Source of the DNA: Pseudomonadota bacterium
Lineage (GTDB): Bacteria > Desulfobacterota > Anaeroferrophillalia > Anaeroferrophillales > Tharpellaceae
Direction of reading: 5' to 3'
Assembly (NCBI GenBank): GCA_011049115.1
Contig: DSCM01000129.1
Span: 1 to 41,332 of the forward strand
Length of the DNA stretch: 41,332 bases
The notes below the pieces were generated by a model that was given only the letters and a program-made list of their open reading frames with translations, was not told where the DNA came from and ran no database searches. Positions 18,438 through 26,020 of this stretch are shown piece after piece; within the stretch, counting starts at the first letter, position 1; the number at the start of each line of letters is the position of its first letter. The translations under genes were made by a program, and so were the position numbers.

Positions 18438-18466
18438 TTGACAAGATTTTCCGCTTACTCTACTAA
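18438..18466 (+). promoter_or_regulatory. Sigma-70 promoter of the MerR-type regulator
   Basis: TTGACA (18438-18443), 17-nt spacer, TACTAA (18461-18466). The predicted leader to ATG 18545 is about 70 nt. The spacer is 17 nt, not the 19-20 nt typical of MerR-activated promoters, so classic MerR twisting activation is not implied at this site. Confidence 0.72.
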
Positions 18467-18544
18467 AGACAGCGACGCGAAAAATAAATGACCCGACAAC
18501 CTCTTTAAGAAATTGACCCGCTGGCCGACCCCGCCTTGGAGAAC

Positions 18545-18958
18545 ATGGAAAGCACCCCGGAGCCCCAGGTTGAAGCCAACCTGAAACGCTATCGCATCGG
18601 CGAACTCGGCAAGATTCTTGATCTCAGCACCAGAACCATCCGCTATTACGAAGAGATCGGTCTGTTAAACACCGTCAAGAGAATCGAAGGTGGACGCCGG
18701 ATTTACACGGATGACGACCTGCGCAGATTGCGCTTTATCAAAAAACTCAAACTCCTTGGTCTCTCCCTGGGCGAAATGGCGGAACTTGAAAATCATTACA
18801 ACCGGCATCGCAACAACAAGAAGGTGCTGCCCAAGGTCGTGGAACTCCTGCGCCGCCACAGCGCCGAAATCGAAAACCGGCTTTTTGAACTCGGCAAGCT
18901 CAAAAAAGAGATCAACGACTATCTTTCCCACATAGAGAAAAAAATCGACGAGCCTTGA
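18545..18958 (+). CDS. MerR-family transcriptional regulator
   Basis: 137 aa. Residues about 15-85 form a MerR winged helix: YRIGELGKILDLSTRTIRYYEEIGLL, then RRIYTDDDLRRLRFIKKLKLLGLSLGEMAEL. A C-terminal dimerisation helix follows (VVELLRRHSAEIENRLFELGKLKKEINDYLSHIE). There are no cysteines in the C-terminal part, so a metal sensor of the MerR/CueR type is unlikely. ATG 18545 follows GGAG by only 3 nt; a TTG at 18536 is in frame. It is followed after 66 bp by the M24 peptidase gene on the same strand. Confidence 0.88.
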   Translation: MESTPEPQVEANLKRYRIGELGKILDLSTRTIRYYEEIGLLNTVKRIEGGRRIYTDDDLRRLRFIKKLKLLGLSLGEMAELENHYNRHRNNKKVLPKVVELLRRHSAEIENRLFELGKLKKEINDYLSHIEKKIDEP

Positions 18959-19024
18959 AACACTTTCTCAAGGCCTCGCCGTCGCCGCACAAGAACTTTT
19001 AGCGGAAAACAGCTGACACGACTG

Positions 19025-20296
19025 ATGAATATGGACCCGTCCCCGCCGGAACTACCGGCGTCCTACCAGCTGGTACCGGCCGGCGAAATCGAACAGCGCC
19101 TGAAAAAAACCCAGGAAAGCCTCGCCCAGACCGAACTGGAGGGCCTTCTCGTCCTGCAAAACGTCGACCGCTATTATTTTACCGGCACCCTGCAGGACGG
19201 CGTCCTCTGGCTGCCTCGCTCCGGAAAGCCGGTCTTCTGGGTGCGGCGCAGCCTGGCGCGGGCCCGTCAGGAATCCCCGCTCTCCGAAATTCGGCCCCAA
19301 CCGCTCGACCACGCTGAACTGATCCGGGAGCTCCAGACCGAGCTCGGCGGCGCTCGAAACCTCGGCCTGGAGCTGGACGTGGTTCCGGTGCGGGTGGCCG
19401 AACGCTGGCGCAGCCTGTTGCCGGAAAGCTGCCGCCTTAGTGACGCTTCTTTCCTGATCCGCAGCCTGCGCGCCCGCAAAAGTGCTTATGAAATCAGCTG
19501 CATCACCAAAGCCGCCGCCATCATGGATCAGGTCATGGACCATGCCGCCACGGTCCTGACCTGCAAGCTCAGCGAGATCGAGCTGATGGCCGAGCTTGAA
19601 CATCAGGCGCGGCGCCTGGGACACCTTGGCATCGTTCGCATGCGCGGCTGGAACAACGAACTTTTTTTTGGTCACACCCTCAGCGGCGGTGAAGGGGCCC
19701 GGCGTGGCTATCTTGATTCACCGACCAACGGTCTGGGGCTTGGCGCCGCCTTTTCTCAAGGAGCCTCCGACACCAAATTACAACCGGGAACCCCGATCAG
19801 CATCGATTTCATGGTCAACTGCGAAGGCTACCTCGCCGACCTGACCCGCATGTTCTGCCTCGGCGAGCCATCGGCGCAACTACAGCGCACCCATCACGAC
19901 CTGCTCCGCCTTAACCATGAACTGGTCGCGGCCCTGCAACCCGGCCGGGCCGGCGGCGAAATTTACGCCAGGGCCCTGAAACTGGCGGCCGAATTTGGTT
20001 TTAGCGATTATTTTCTCGGTCACGGCCGCGACCAGGTGAGCTTCGTCGGTCACGGCGTCGGCCTTGAAGTCGATGAGTTTCCTTTCCTGGCCCGGGGAAA
20101 CCGCATGCTTCTGGAAGAAGGCATGGTCGTCGCCCTTGAACCTAAACTGACCTTCCCCCCCCACCACCAGGCTCCGGCCCCCTACAGGGATCTGCCCGCA
20201 ACCGCCGTCACCACGGAAACCACCTATCTGATCACCGGAAACGCCGTCCTCCCCCTTACCCTCACCCCGGAAAACATTAAGATTATTTCAAATTAA
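19025..20296 (+). CDS. M24-family metallopeptidase (Xaa-Pro aminopeptidase-like)
   Basis: 423 aa, two-domain 'pita-bread' peptidase. The N-terminal creatinase-like domain (about 30-155) contains GLLVLQNVDRYYFTGT. The catalytic domain has ligands in the usual order: ISIDFMVNCEGYLADLTRMF (two Asp), FVGHGVGLEVDEFP (His), VVALEPKL (Glu) and VTTETTYLI (Glu), consistent with a dinuclear metal site. Substrate could be X-Pro peptides or a non-peptide; this is not readable. The ribosome site before ATG 19025 is weak; ATG 19031 is also possible. The gene ends 24 bp before the porin promoter. Confidence 0.85.
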   Translation: MNMDPSPPELPASYQLVPAGEIEQRLKKTQESLAQTELEGLLVLQNVDRYYFTGTLQDGVLWLPRSGKPVFWVRRSLARARQESPLSEIRPQPLDHAELIRELQTELGGARNLGLELDVVPVRVAERWRSLLPESCRLSDASFLIRSLRARKSAYEISCITKAAAIMDQVMDHAATVLTCKLSEIELMAELEHQARRLGHLGIVRMRGWNNELFFGHTLSGGEGARRGYLDSPTNGLGLGAAFSQGASDTKLQPGTPISIDFMVNCEGYLADLTRMFCLGEPSAQLQRTHHDLLRLNHELVAALQPGRAGGEIYARALKLAAEFGFSDYFLGHGRDQVSFVGHGVGLEVDEFPFLARGNRMLLEEGMVVALEPKLTFPPHHQAPAPYRDLPATAVTTETTYLITGNAVLPLTLTPENIKIISN

Positions 20297-20320
20297 GATT
20301 AAAAATATCTAAAAATTAGG

Positions 20321-20349
20321 TTGACAAACGCGGGCTGAAATGATATTTA
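20321..20349 (+). promoter_or_regulatory. Sigma-70 promoter of the porin gene
   Basis: TTGACA (20321-20326), 17-nt spacer, TATTTA (20344-20349). A consensus -35 with optimal spacing suggests strong expression, as expected for a porin. An inverted repeat covers the spacer and the -10 box. Confidence 0.75.
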
Positions 20350-20357
20350 GCCCGCGT
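20328..20357. promoter_or_regulatory. Inverted repeat overlapping the porin promoter (candidate operator)
   Basis: ACGCGGGCT (20328-20336) and AGCCCGCGT (20349-20357) are perfect 9-nt arms. Pairing extends inward to 12 with one G-T mismatch, leaving 6 nt in the centre. It spans the promoter spacer, the -10 and the likely start site, so a repressor dimer bound here would exclude polymerase. There is no T-run, so it is not a terminator for the upstream gene. Confidence 0.5.
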
Positions 20358-20686
20358 AGCCTAAAAAGCTGTTATAGTATTTTCGCTTCCACAGACAGGC
20401 ATTGCAACCCGATAAGACTCGTTTTTTGCTGATTGCCAAGCCATGCTTGAAGACAGCATGGTATTTAGAAAGGGGGTGAGACCACGCAAGCGGCTCGCGG
20501 GCGAGATTGAGCGAGCCTTAAACAAGAGGCAAGCGGCAAACCTTGATTATGCAACACCGGATAAGCCGGTCCGGCGCGGCGGCTCCGCAACGGAAAGTCT
20601 TCGTGGACGGTCGGTCGATTTTATCATCCGTCAGTCAGAGAAGTGGTTTCAGTTTTATTTCAACAACTAGAAAAGGAGTAACACAG
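20358..20686 (+). ncRNA. Long structured 5' leader of the porin mRNA (candidate cis-regulatory RNA)
   Basis: About 330 nt lie between the predicted transcript start and the porin ATG. Several perfect hairpins are visible: CCATGCT/AGCATGG (20441-20461, 7-nt loop), GGCTCGC/GCGAGCC (20492-20517), ACCGG-ATAAG-CCGGT (20556-20570) and TCCG-CAA-CGGA (about 20583-20593). The core lacks motifs of riboswitch classes I know. A 75-codon open frame (20443-20670) crosses it, ending just before the porin ribosome site, but has no ribosome site of its own, so a leader peptide is possible yet unsupported. Confidence 0.4.
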
Positions 20687-22129
20687 ATGAAGAGAAGTTA
20701 TCTTGCATTACTGGTGAGCGTAATCTTTATTCTCGCCACGGCCGGTGTGTCTTTCGCCGCCATGGGCGAAGGCACGGTCAGCGCCAAGAAGGGGGTCGAC
20801 CTGACCCTGTTCGGCAACAATCGTTTCATCCCCACCTATTCAACCAACTTGATCGACTTCGACAGCAGCAACCCGAGCGGCAACGACCCGCTGACCCTGG
20901 ATGAAGGCGGCTTCGGCGCCGGCTTCTTCGTCCGCAACGAGCTGCGCATCGGGTTTGCCGGTAAAGGCGAGAACTTCGGCTTCAAAGTCATTTTGGAAAA
21001 TGATATCCATTACAGCAAGGACAACGTCGACCGCAACACCTACAGTGGTTACGGCAATGTCAGCTCCGATTTCGGCAGCGAGTTCTCGGTGGAGCGCTCC
21101 AATTTCTGGTATGATTTCGGCCCGGTCAAACTGTCCACCGGTTGGGATGTCACCTTTCAGGACCTTAAGACCGGCGGTCTGCTTTACGGGGACGACCATC
21201 CGTACATCATGCTTTCCGGCGAGGTCGACAAGGTCATGGACTGGCAGGTTTACATGCTCCTGATCAACGATTCCGACGATGTCAACAGCACCGGCGGCAA
21301 TCACTATCGCGATACCGACTGGTATACCTACAACGCCAAGTTCAACTTCAAGTTCTGCGGCCTGACCTTAAGCCCCTTCTTCACCTACAGCGACATGCGC
21401 AAAGGCATTCAGAAATACGGCAACGCCCAGGCTTATTATGCCGGCTTTGAAGGCTACGGCAAGATCGGCATGCTGATGCCGAGCTTTGAAGTCGTCGGCG
21501 TCACCGGCACCATCAACGACGCCGCCCCCGGCGGCAAAGACTACGACATCAGATCCTGGGCCGCCTTCGCCGCTCTGAAACTCGACCTGATGCCCGAATT
21601 TCAGCCTTACCTGGGCGGTTTCTATGTCCAGGGCGACGATGATCTGACCGATGACGATGCCGAAGGTTTCGTCGGCATCACCAACATCACCCGCTACACT
21701 CCGACCTTCGGTATGGAAGGCGCGATCATGTACGAACACCTCGGCAGCCTCGGCGCCCCGCTGTACGGCCTGGTGCCTGAGCGTCTGGGCGGCGGCAGCG
21801 CCACTTACGGCGGTATCGGCGCCGGCGGTACCGGTAACAACCCCGGTCTGATATATCTGGGCATGGGCGCCACCGGTAAGCTCGACAAGGTTTCCTACAA
21901 GGTCCAGACCGCTTACATGTGGTTTGCCGAGAAAGACGGCCTGAACCTGAAAAACGATGAAATCGGCTGGACTGTGGACGCGCTGGTCACCTATCCTCTC
22001 TCCAGCAACGTCGTCACCAGTTTCTGCACCAGCTTTCTTGATCCCGGCGACGGCGTACAGGATCTGCTCGGCAAGAAAGCCGATGACACGGCCTGGATCA
22101 GCCGCCTGGAAATATGCTGGTCCTGGTAA
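20687..22129 (+). CDS. Outer-membrane beta-barrel porin
   Basis: 480 aa. Signal peptide MKRSYLALLVSVIFILATAGVSFA is followed by a mature protein dominated by alternating hydrophobic/polar strands and turns rich in Asp, Gly and Asn (for example NELRIGFAGKGENFGFKVILENDIHY and SNFWYDFGPVKLSTGWDVTF). It ends in an aromatic residue (LEICWSW), the outer-membrane insertion signature recognised by the BAM complex. It resembles porins of sulfate- or metal-reducing bacteria, but I cannot name a specific family or substrate. ATG 20687 has AAAAGGAG about 8 nt upstream. It is monocistronic: own promoter, long leader, terminator at 22175. Codon use is very regular, as in a highly expressed gene. Confidence 0.85.
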   Translation: MKRSYLALLVSVIFILATAGVSFAAMGEGTVSAKKGVDLTLFGNNRFIPTYSTNLIDFDSSNPSGNDPLTLDEGGFGAGFFVRNELRIGFAGKGENFGFKVILENDIHYSKDNVDRNTYSGYGNVSSDFGSEFSVERSNFWYDFGPVKLSTGWDVTFQDLKTGGLLYGDDHPYIMLSGEVDKVMDWQVYMLLINDSDDVNSTGGNHYRDTDWYTYNAKFNFKFCGLTLSPFFTYSDMRKGIQKYGNAQAYYAGFEGYGKIGMLMPSFEVVGVTGTINDAAPGGKDYDIRSWAAFAALKLDLMPEFQPYLGGFYVQGDDDLTDDDAEGFVGITNITRYTPTFGMEGAIMYEHLGSLGAPLYGLVPERLGGGSATYGGIGAGGTGNNPGLIYLGMGATGKLDKVSYKVQTAYMWFAEKDGLNLKNDEIGWTVDALVTYPLSSNVVTSFCTSFLDPGDGVQDLLGKKADDTAWISRLEICWSW

Positions 22130-22174
22130 GCTAAAGCTTATCTGAACCAAAAGGCTTGCCGAAAGGCTTGACTG

Positions 22175-22207
22175 AAAAGCCCGACCAGAAATGGTCGGGC
22201 TTTTTTT
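22175..22207 (+). terminator. Rho-independent terminator after porin
   Basis: GCCCGACC (22179-22186), 6-nt loop, GGTCGGGC (22193-22200), then seven T. The stem can be extended by AAAA/TTTT. A textbook intrinsic terminator. Confidence 0.95.
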
Positions 22208-22316
22208 ACTTGCTTTATGGTCCGGATATCTATTATTCTCTATATTCTGAAGGAGTGACCCTGCAAAGAATTTCCGCCGGCCTTGAGCCCAACGCTTTTT
22301 TCCCGATAAAGAGACC

Positions 22317-24101
22317 ATGCCGAACATGATTAGACTCAGAAGAACCTGTCCCGCGGCGCTGTTGATTTTCAGCCTTTTTCTGTTCGAAACCGCGTTGGGA
22401 GCCTCGAATCCCTGGCAGGAATTAACGCAGACCATCAGATATCGTCTCAACCCCGGCAATCTATCAGTCGGGCGACTTGATGTGATTCAGGGCACGACCG
22501 CCATCCTGTCGCTCACGGATCCGCAGATCAGTGTTGGCGCGACCCTGGCGGTCAAGGGCAACAGCCTGCCGGGAGTCCCGTTGTCCCTGCAGGACAACCT
22601 GGCCCGCATCCAGGTTACGCAAATCAGCGGCAACCAGGCCCGGGGCACAATTCTTCCGGGCTCACAAAAGATTTTCCCCGGAGCGCCCCTGTTTCCACTG
22701 GCGCACAACCGAGTCTACCTCTACAGCAATCTTACCGCGCCGCAGGATCTGCCCTGTTACCTCGATCTGACCCGCGCTCTGCAGGCGAACCAGATTCCTT
22801 ACGCCGTCATGCACAAAGCCCAGATCGGCGCTGGTGAAACTCCGGGGATTCGCCCCCTGATCATCGCTCTGGAAGCCGCCGGCTCCATGCTTTTTTGCCG
22901 TCTAACCGATCGCGAGCAGAATATTTTTTATCAGAACCGTTTCGCCCTGGGCTGGGCGCCTCCCATAAGCCATCCGGCGGGAATTCAATTCACGCTCACC
23001 TCGACATCCGGTAGCGCCTCTGACCCTGAAGGCAGATCCTTCACTCAGGCCTCGGGACCGGCTCCCGGCTCTCAGCCGGCGGGTAAGATTGAACTCAAGA
23101 ACCCCTACAAACGCTTGGTTTTTGCCGATTGGGACCAGCACCCCGGACAGGAACTTGTTCTTTTAAATGAACAATGGCTGGAAATCTACCGCCTAGACGA
23201 CCAGCCCAAGCTGGTCCCGCTTGGACGTTTTCGCCTGCCTTATAACGACGCCATTCCTCTGCACCTTCACGCCGGAGATTTCAACCACAACGGCAGAGAC
23301 GAACTCTATGTCACCCTTGGCCGACCGAAGACCGTCGATAACAAAAAGGATACCGCGCTTTATTCCCTGATCGTCGAAAACCAGGGAACTAAAATCGCGC
23401 TCCTCGGCAAAGACTACCCCTACTATTTTCGCGTACTTGAACTGCGAGACGGCAAGCGGGTGCTGCTGGCCCAGGAGATGGGCGCATTCAAGCAGTACCA
23501 GGTACCGATTCACTGGGGAGGTTTCTTTCAGGGCAGGTTTTCGGTCCGCAACCAGTTCCGCCAGGCTCGGGATGTGTTTTCCATCTACAATTTCACACTG
23601 AACCCTTTTAACGAAAATCAGCTTCTGATCATCGATGAACAGGGCAACTTGGCTGGATTTAATGCCGAAAGCTCCGAAATGTTGGTCAGTTGCGACCAAC
23701 ATTTCGGAGCTTTCGATGAGACCATCTACCTGCAGAAACTTGCTAAAACCGTCTATGAAGGCGGCTTTTCGATTACCAAAACTGCTGAGATACGCTATGC
23801 CGCCCGCCGCTTTGTCATGCGCAACAGCTATGGCCGGCAGAGTTTTCTGATCAAAAAGGAAAGGGTCGTGAACCCGGGGCTGGTGGATAAGGGCATCGGC
23901 CTGATTATCGATGACAAGATCAAATATGATCAGATTATCGGGGTTCAATGGCAGGCCGGAGAGATGCGCGAATCCTGGCGTTCGCCCCGATTTCCGCGTG
24001 ACATTGTCGACTTCGGCTTTACCCAGAAAGAAAATCAGGAAGTCATGGTTGTCCTGACCCGTAACCAAAACGGCAAATACGCCTTGGAGTTGCTCAACTA
24101 A
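22317..24101 (+). CDS. Exported protein with FG-GAP-like repeats, unknown function
   Basis: 594 aa with a Sec signal peptide (RRTCPAALLIFSLFLFETALG, cleavage before ASNPW). Residues about 45-130 form a small beta-rich module (VGRLDVIQGTTAILSL ... QISGNQARGTI ... GAPLF) that resembles FlgT C-terminal-like modules. Residues about 270-560 look like a beta-propeller of FG-GAP/VCBS type: FADWDQHPGQELVLLN, then HAGDFNHNGRDELYVTL. No catalytic motif was recognised. Residues about 450-467 are encoded by a perfect 22-bp inverted repeat (23666-23715). The ribosome site is weak (AGAG 3 nt before ATG); ATG 22326 is also possible. The cupin gene follows by 17 bp. Confidence 0.75.
   Translation: MPNMIRLRRTCPAALLIFSLFLFETALGASNPWQELTQTIRYRLNPGNLSVGRLDVIQGTTAILSLTDPQISVGATLAVKGNSLPGVPLSLQDNLARIQVTQISGNQARGTILPGSQKIFPGAPLFPLAHNRVYLYSNLTAPQDLPCYLDLTRALQANQIPYAVMHKAQIGAGETPGIRPLIIALEAAGSMLFCRLTDREQNIFYQNRFALGWAPPISHPAGIQFTLTSTSGSASDPEGRSFTQASGPAPGSQPAGKIELKNPYKRLVFADWDQHPGQELVLLNEQWLEIYRLDDQPKLVPLGRFRLPYNDAIPLHLHAGDFNHNGRDELYVTLGRPKTVDNKKDTALYSLIVENQGTKIALLGKDYPYYFRVLELRDGKRVLLAQEMGAFKQYQVPIHWGGFFQGRFSVRNQFRQARDVFSIYNFTLNPFNENQLLIIDEQGNLAGFNAESSEMLVSCDQHFGAFDETIYLQKLAKTVYEGGFSITKTAEIRYAARRFVMRNSYGRQSFLIKKERVVNPGLVDKGIGLIIDDKIKYDQIIGVQWQAGEMRESWRSPRFPRDIVDFGFTQKENQEVMVVLTRNQNGKYALELLN
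23666..23715. repeat. Perfect 22-bp inverted repeat inside a coding sequence
   Basis: The 22 bases at 23666-23687 are exactly complementary to those at 23694-23715, separated by the 6-nt loop AGTTGC. Mismatches begin immediately outside (C/A at 23665/23716). There is no T-run after it, so it is not a terminator. The reading frame passes through without a stop, encoding AESSEMLVSCDQHFGAFDE. Confidence 0.97.
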
Positions 24102-24118
24102 ACCGCGAGGGAAGACTG

Positions 24119-24490
24119 ATGCACGACCCCGTTTCTCGCCCGTGGGGATCCTATCGTTCCCTCCTGCTGGCGGAAAGCTATCAGGTCAAGGAAATTCTGG
24201 TCAATCCCGGCCAGCGATTGAGTCTGCAATCTCATCGGCAACGCAGCGAGCACTGGGTGGTAACCGCTGGTCCCTGCCTAGTGACTCTGGGTGATGAAGA
24301 TCTACGTCTGGAAACCGGCATGCATGTCTATATTCCCCGGAATAGCCGGCACCGGCTCGGCAACCCGGGAAAGGCAATTGTAAAAATCATTGAAGTACAA
24401 ATCGGAGACTACCTTGACGAAGACGACATCGTCAGATACGAGGATGATTATCAGCGCGTACCCCCGGTAACCACCCCGGAAAATCTGTAA
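24119..24490 (+). CDS. Cupin phosphomannose isomerase (type II), stand-alone
   Basis: 123 aa, a single cupin corresponding to the C-terminal isomerase domain of bifunctional ManC/AlgA-type enzymes. It interconverts fructose-6-phosphate and mannose-6-phosphate. Canonical motifs: RPWGSYRSLL, LSLQSHRQRSEHWVV (metal-binding histidines and Glu), VYIPRNSRHRLGNPG and IIEVQIGDYLDEDDIVRYEDDYQR. The start has AGGGAAG 4 nt upstream. It lies 36 bp before the mannose-1-phosphate guanylyltransferase gene, so the two GDP-mannose functions are separate genes here with the isomerase first. Confidence 0.92.
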   Translation: MHDPVSRPWGSYRSLLLAESYQVKEILVNPGQRLSLQSHRQRSEHWVVTAGPCLVTLGDEDLRLETGMHVYIPRNSRHRLGNPGKAIVKIIEVQIGDYLDEDDIVRYEDDYQRVPPVTTPENL

Positions 24491-24526
24491 CCAATATCTT
24501 TTTCAAGCCCTGCCAAGGACATAACC

Positions 24527-25600
24527 ATGCAAGAAGTCTATGGAATTATTCTCGCTGGAGGCTCCGGAACCCGTTTCTGGCCTTTGAGCCGTCATCAGAA
24601 ACCGAAACAACTCATTCCCCTGCTCTCCGGAAAAACCACCCTGGAAACCACATTGGAACGCCTGCTGCCCTATATTCCGGCGGAGCGAATCATGGTGCTC
24701 ACCAACCAGGAACAGGCCGATGAGGTTTACGGCTTGCTCAAGCCCTGGCTGGACAGAACCCAGATCATCGCCGAGCCCGAGGGGCGTAATACCGGGCCCG
24801 CCATTGCCGTGGCCGCGCAGCTGCTGGCGCTTAAGGCCGGCGACAACGCTATCATGATGGTGTTTCCAGCCGATCATTACATCGGTGATCCCGGGCGCTT
24901 TCATGACCATTTACGTCGCGCGGCGGAATGCGCCGCCAGCGGCAGTCTGGTAACCCTGGGGATCCGCCCAAACCGCCCCGAAACTGGGTATGGCTATATT
25001 CAGGGCGGCACGAAACTGCCTGAGGAGAAGGCAAAAATCGCCGCCTACGAAGTTAAAAGATTTGTCGAAAAACCCGATTACCGCACGGCCGCGACCTATC
25101 TTATGGATGGCGGCTACTACTGGAACAGCGGAATCTTCATCTGGCAGGCCGGTACGATCCTGCGCGAAATCAGCAAACTGGCTCCCGAACTGGGAAAATC
25201 GCGGATAAAATTTGCCGCACTCCTGGCCGCCGAAGGCTTGCAACCAGCCCTCAGTCAATTTTTCCAGGAGGTCGACCCCATGTCCATCGATGTCGGCATC
25301 ATGGAAAAATCAACTCGGGTCGTCGTCGTTCCCGCTGATTTTCCCTGGAGTGATCTGGGCAGTTGGGATTCACTTGACGAATTACAGCTCAGCCCTTTTT
25401 CGCAGAGCACGCCGGTCATCTCGATCGAGGCCACCGACAACACGGTCTACAGTCGCAAGCTAACGGCCCTGGTGGATGTTGAAAATCTGCTTGTGGTGGA
25501 AAGCGACGACGCGCTTTTGATCTGCCGGAAAGGGAGTTCTCAGCAGGTCAAGGAAGTCGTAGCCGAATTACAGCAAGCCGGCTTGTCGGAATTTCTGTAA
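24527..25600 (+). CDS. manC: Mannose-1-phosphate guanylyltransferase
   Basis: Forms GDP-mannose from mannose-1-phosphate and GTP for surface polysaccharides or glycoconjugates. The nucleotidyltransferase signature is ILAGGSGTRFWPLSRHQKPKQ (1-30 region). FPADHYI binds metal and nucleotide. GYGYIQ, VKRFVEKPD and YYWNSGIFIW contact the sugar phosphate, and FPWSDLGSWDSL closes the domain. 357 aa, the length of the monofunctional enzyme without the isomerase cupin, which is encoded just upstream. AAGGAC lies 6 nt before the ATG. Confidence 0.95.
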   Translation: MQEVYGIILAGGSGTRFWPLSRHQKPKQLIPLLSGKTTLETTLERLLPYIPAERIMVLTNQEQADEVYGLLKPWLDRTQIIAEPEGRNTGPAIAVAAQLLALKAGDNAIMMVFPADHYIGDPGRFHDHLRRAAECAASGSLVTLGIRPNRPETGYGYIQGGTKLPEEKAKIAAYEVKRFVEKPDYRTAATYLMDGGYYWNSGIFIWQAGTILREISKLAPELGKSRIKFAALLAAEGLQPALSQFFQEVDPMSIDVGIMEKSTRVVVVPADFPWSDLGSWDSLDELQLSPFSQSTPVISIEATDNTVYSRKLTALVDVENLLVVESDDALLICRKGSSQQVKEVVAELQQAGLSEFL

Positions 25601-26020
25601 ACACTTCCGCGCAAACCAGCTCGAAAGCTGATTACTTTCAGGAAATTTTGGGAACACCATCCCGATTTCCGACAAAAATCAGGCCATCTTTCCAGAACAT
25701 CCACAGAATAACCGGGCTGGCTGATTAGAGTACTTATTTGCGGGCCATGAGGGCCATTTGAGTCGCAGGACTCGTTCCCGCATTAGTCACTTTCTTTAAT
25801 TCAACCTGTCGCTCCGCCTGGCTGAGCGACAAAGCTTACCACAAAAAAGATTGAAAAAGAATCCGGTCTATGCCATAGCTGGACAAAGCATCTATCGGCC
25901 GTGTAAAAAACAGCTCTACTCCCTGGGGAGCCGCGATTTTCTGGCAACGGACTCTCAGGATAAAGCTGTGTTTTAGCGGGGCCGCCAATTTTCAAGCATC
26001 ATACCAAGGAGAAAACACCC
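25601..26020. other. 420-bp gap with hairpins, no gene recognised
   Basis: No credible gene. Hairpins are seen: GAGTC-GCAG-GACTC (about 25759-25772) nested in GCGGG/CCCGC (25740-25781), and TGTCGCTC/GAGCGACA (25807-25831, 9-nt loop). None is followed by a T-run. A poor promoter (TGGACA 25880-25885, 16 nt, TGTAAA 25902-25907) could serve the following lipoprotein. A 64-codon minus-strand frame here has no ribosome site or family resemblance. Confidence 0.45.

Noticed and set aside
20398-20640. Class I c-di-GMP (GEMM) riboswitch in the porin leader
   Set aside because: A GCAAACC string occurs, but the GAAA tetraloop stem and GGGACGCAAAGC core are missing.
21368-22459. 363-codon minus-strand open frame opposite the porin
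   Set aside because: Shadow of a GC-biased, highly expressed porin gene. It also crosses the porin terminator and has no recognisable domain.
25801-25995. 64-codon minus-strand open frame
   Set aside because: No ribosome site, no similarity and a large hairpin inside it. Treated as non-coding.
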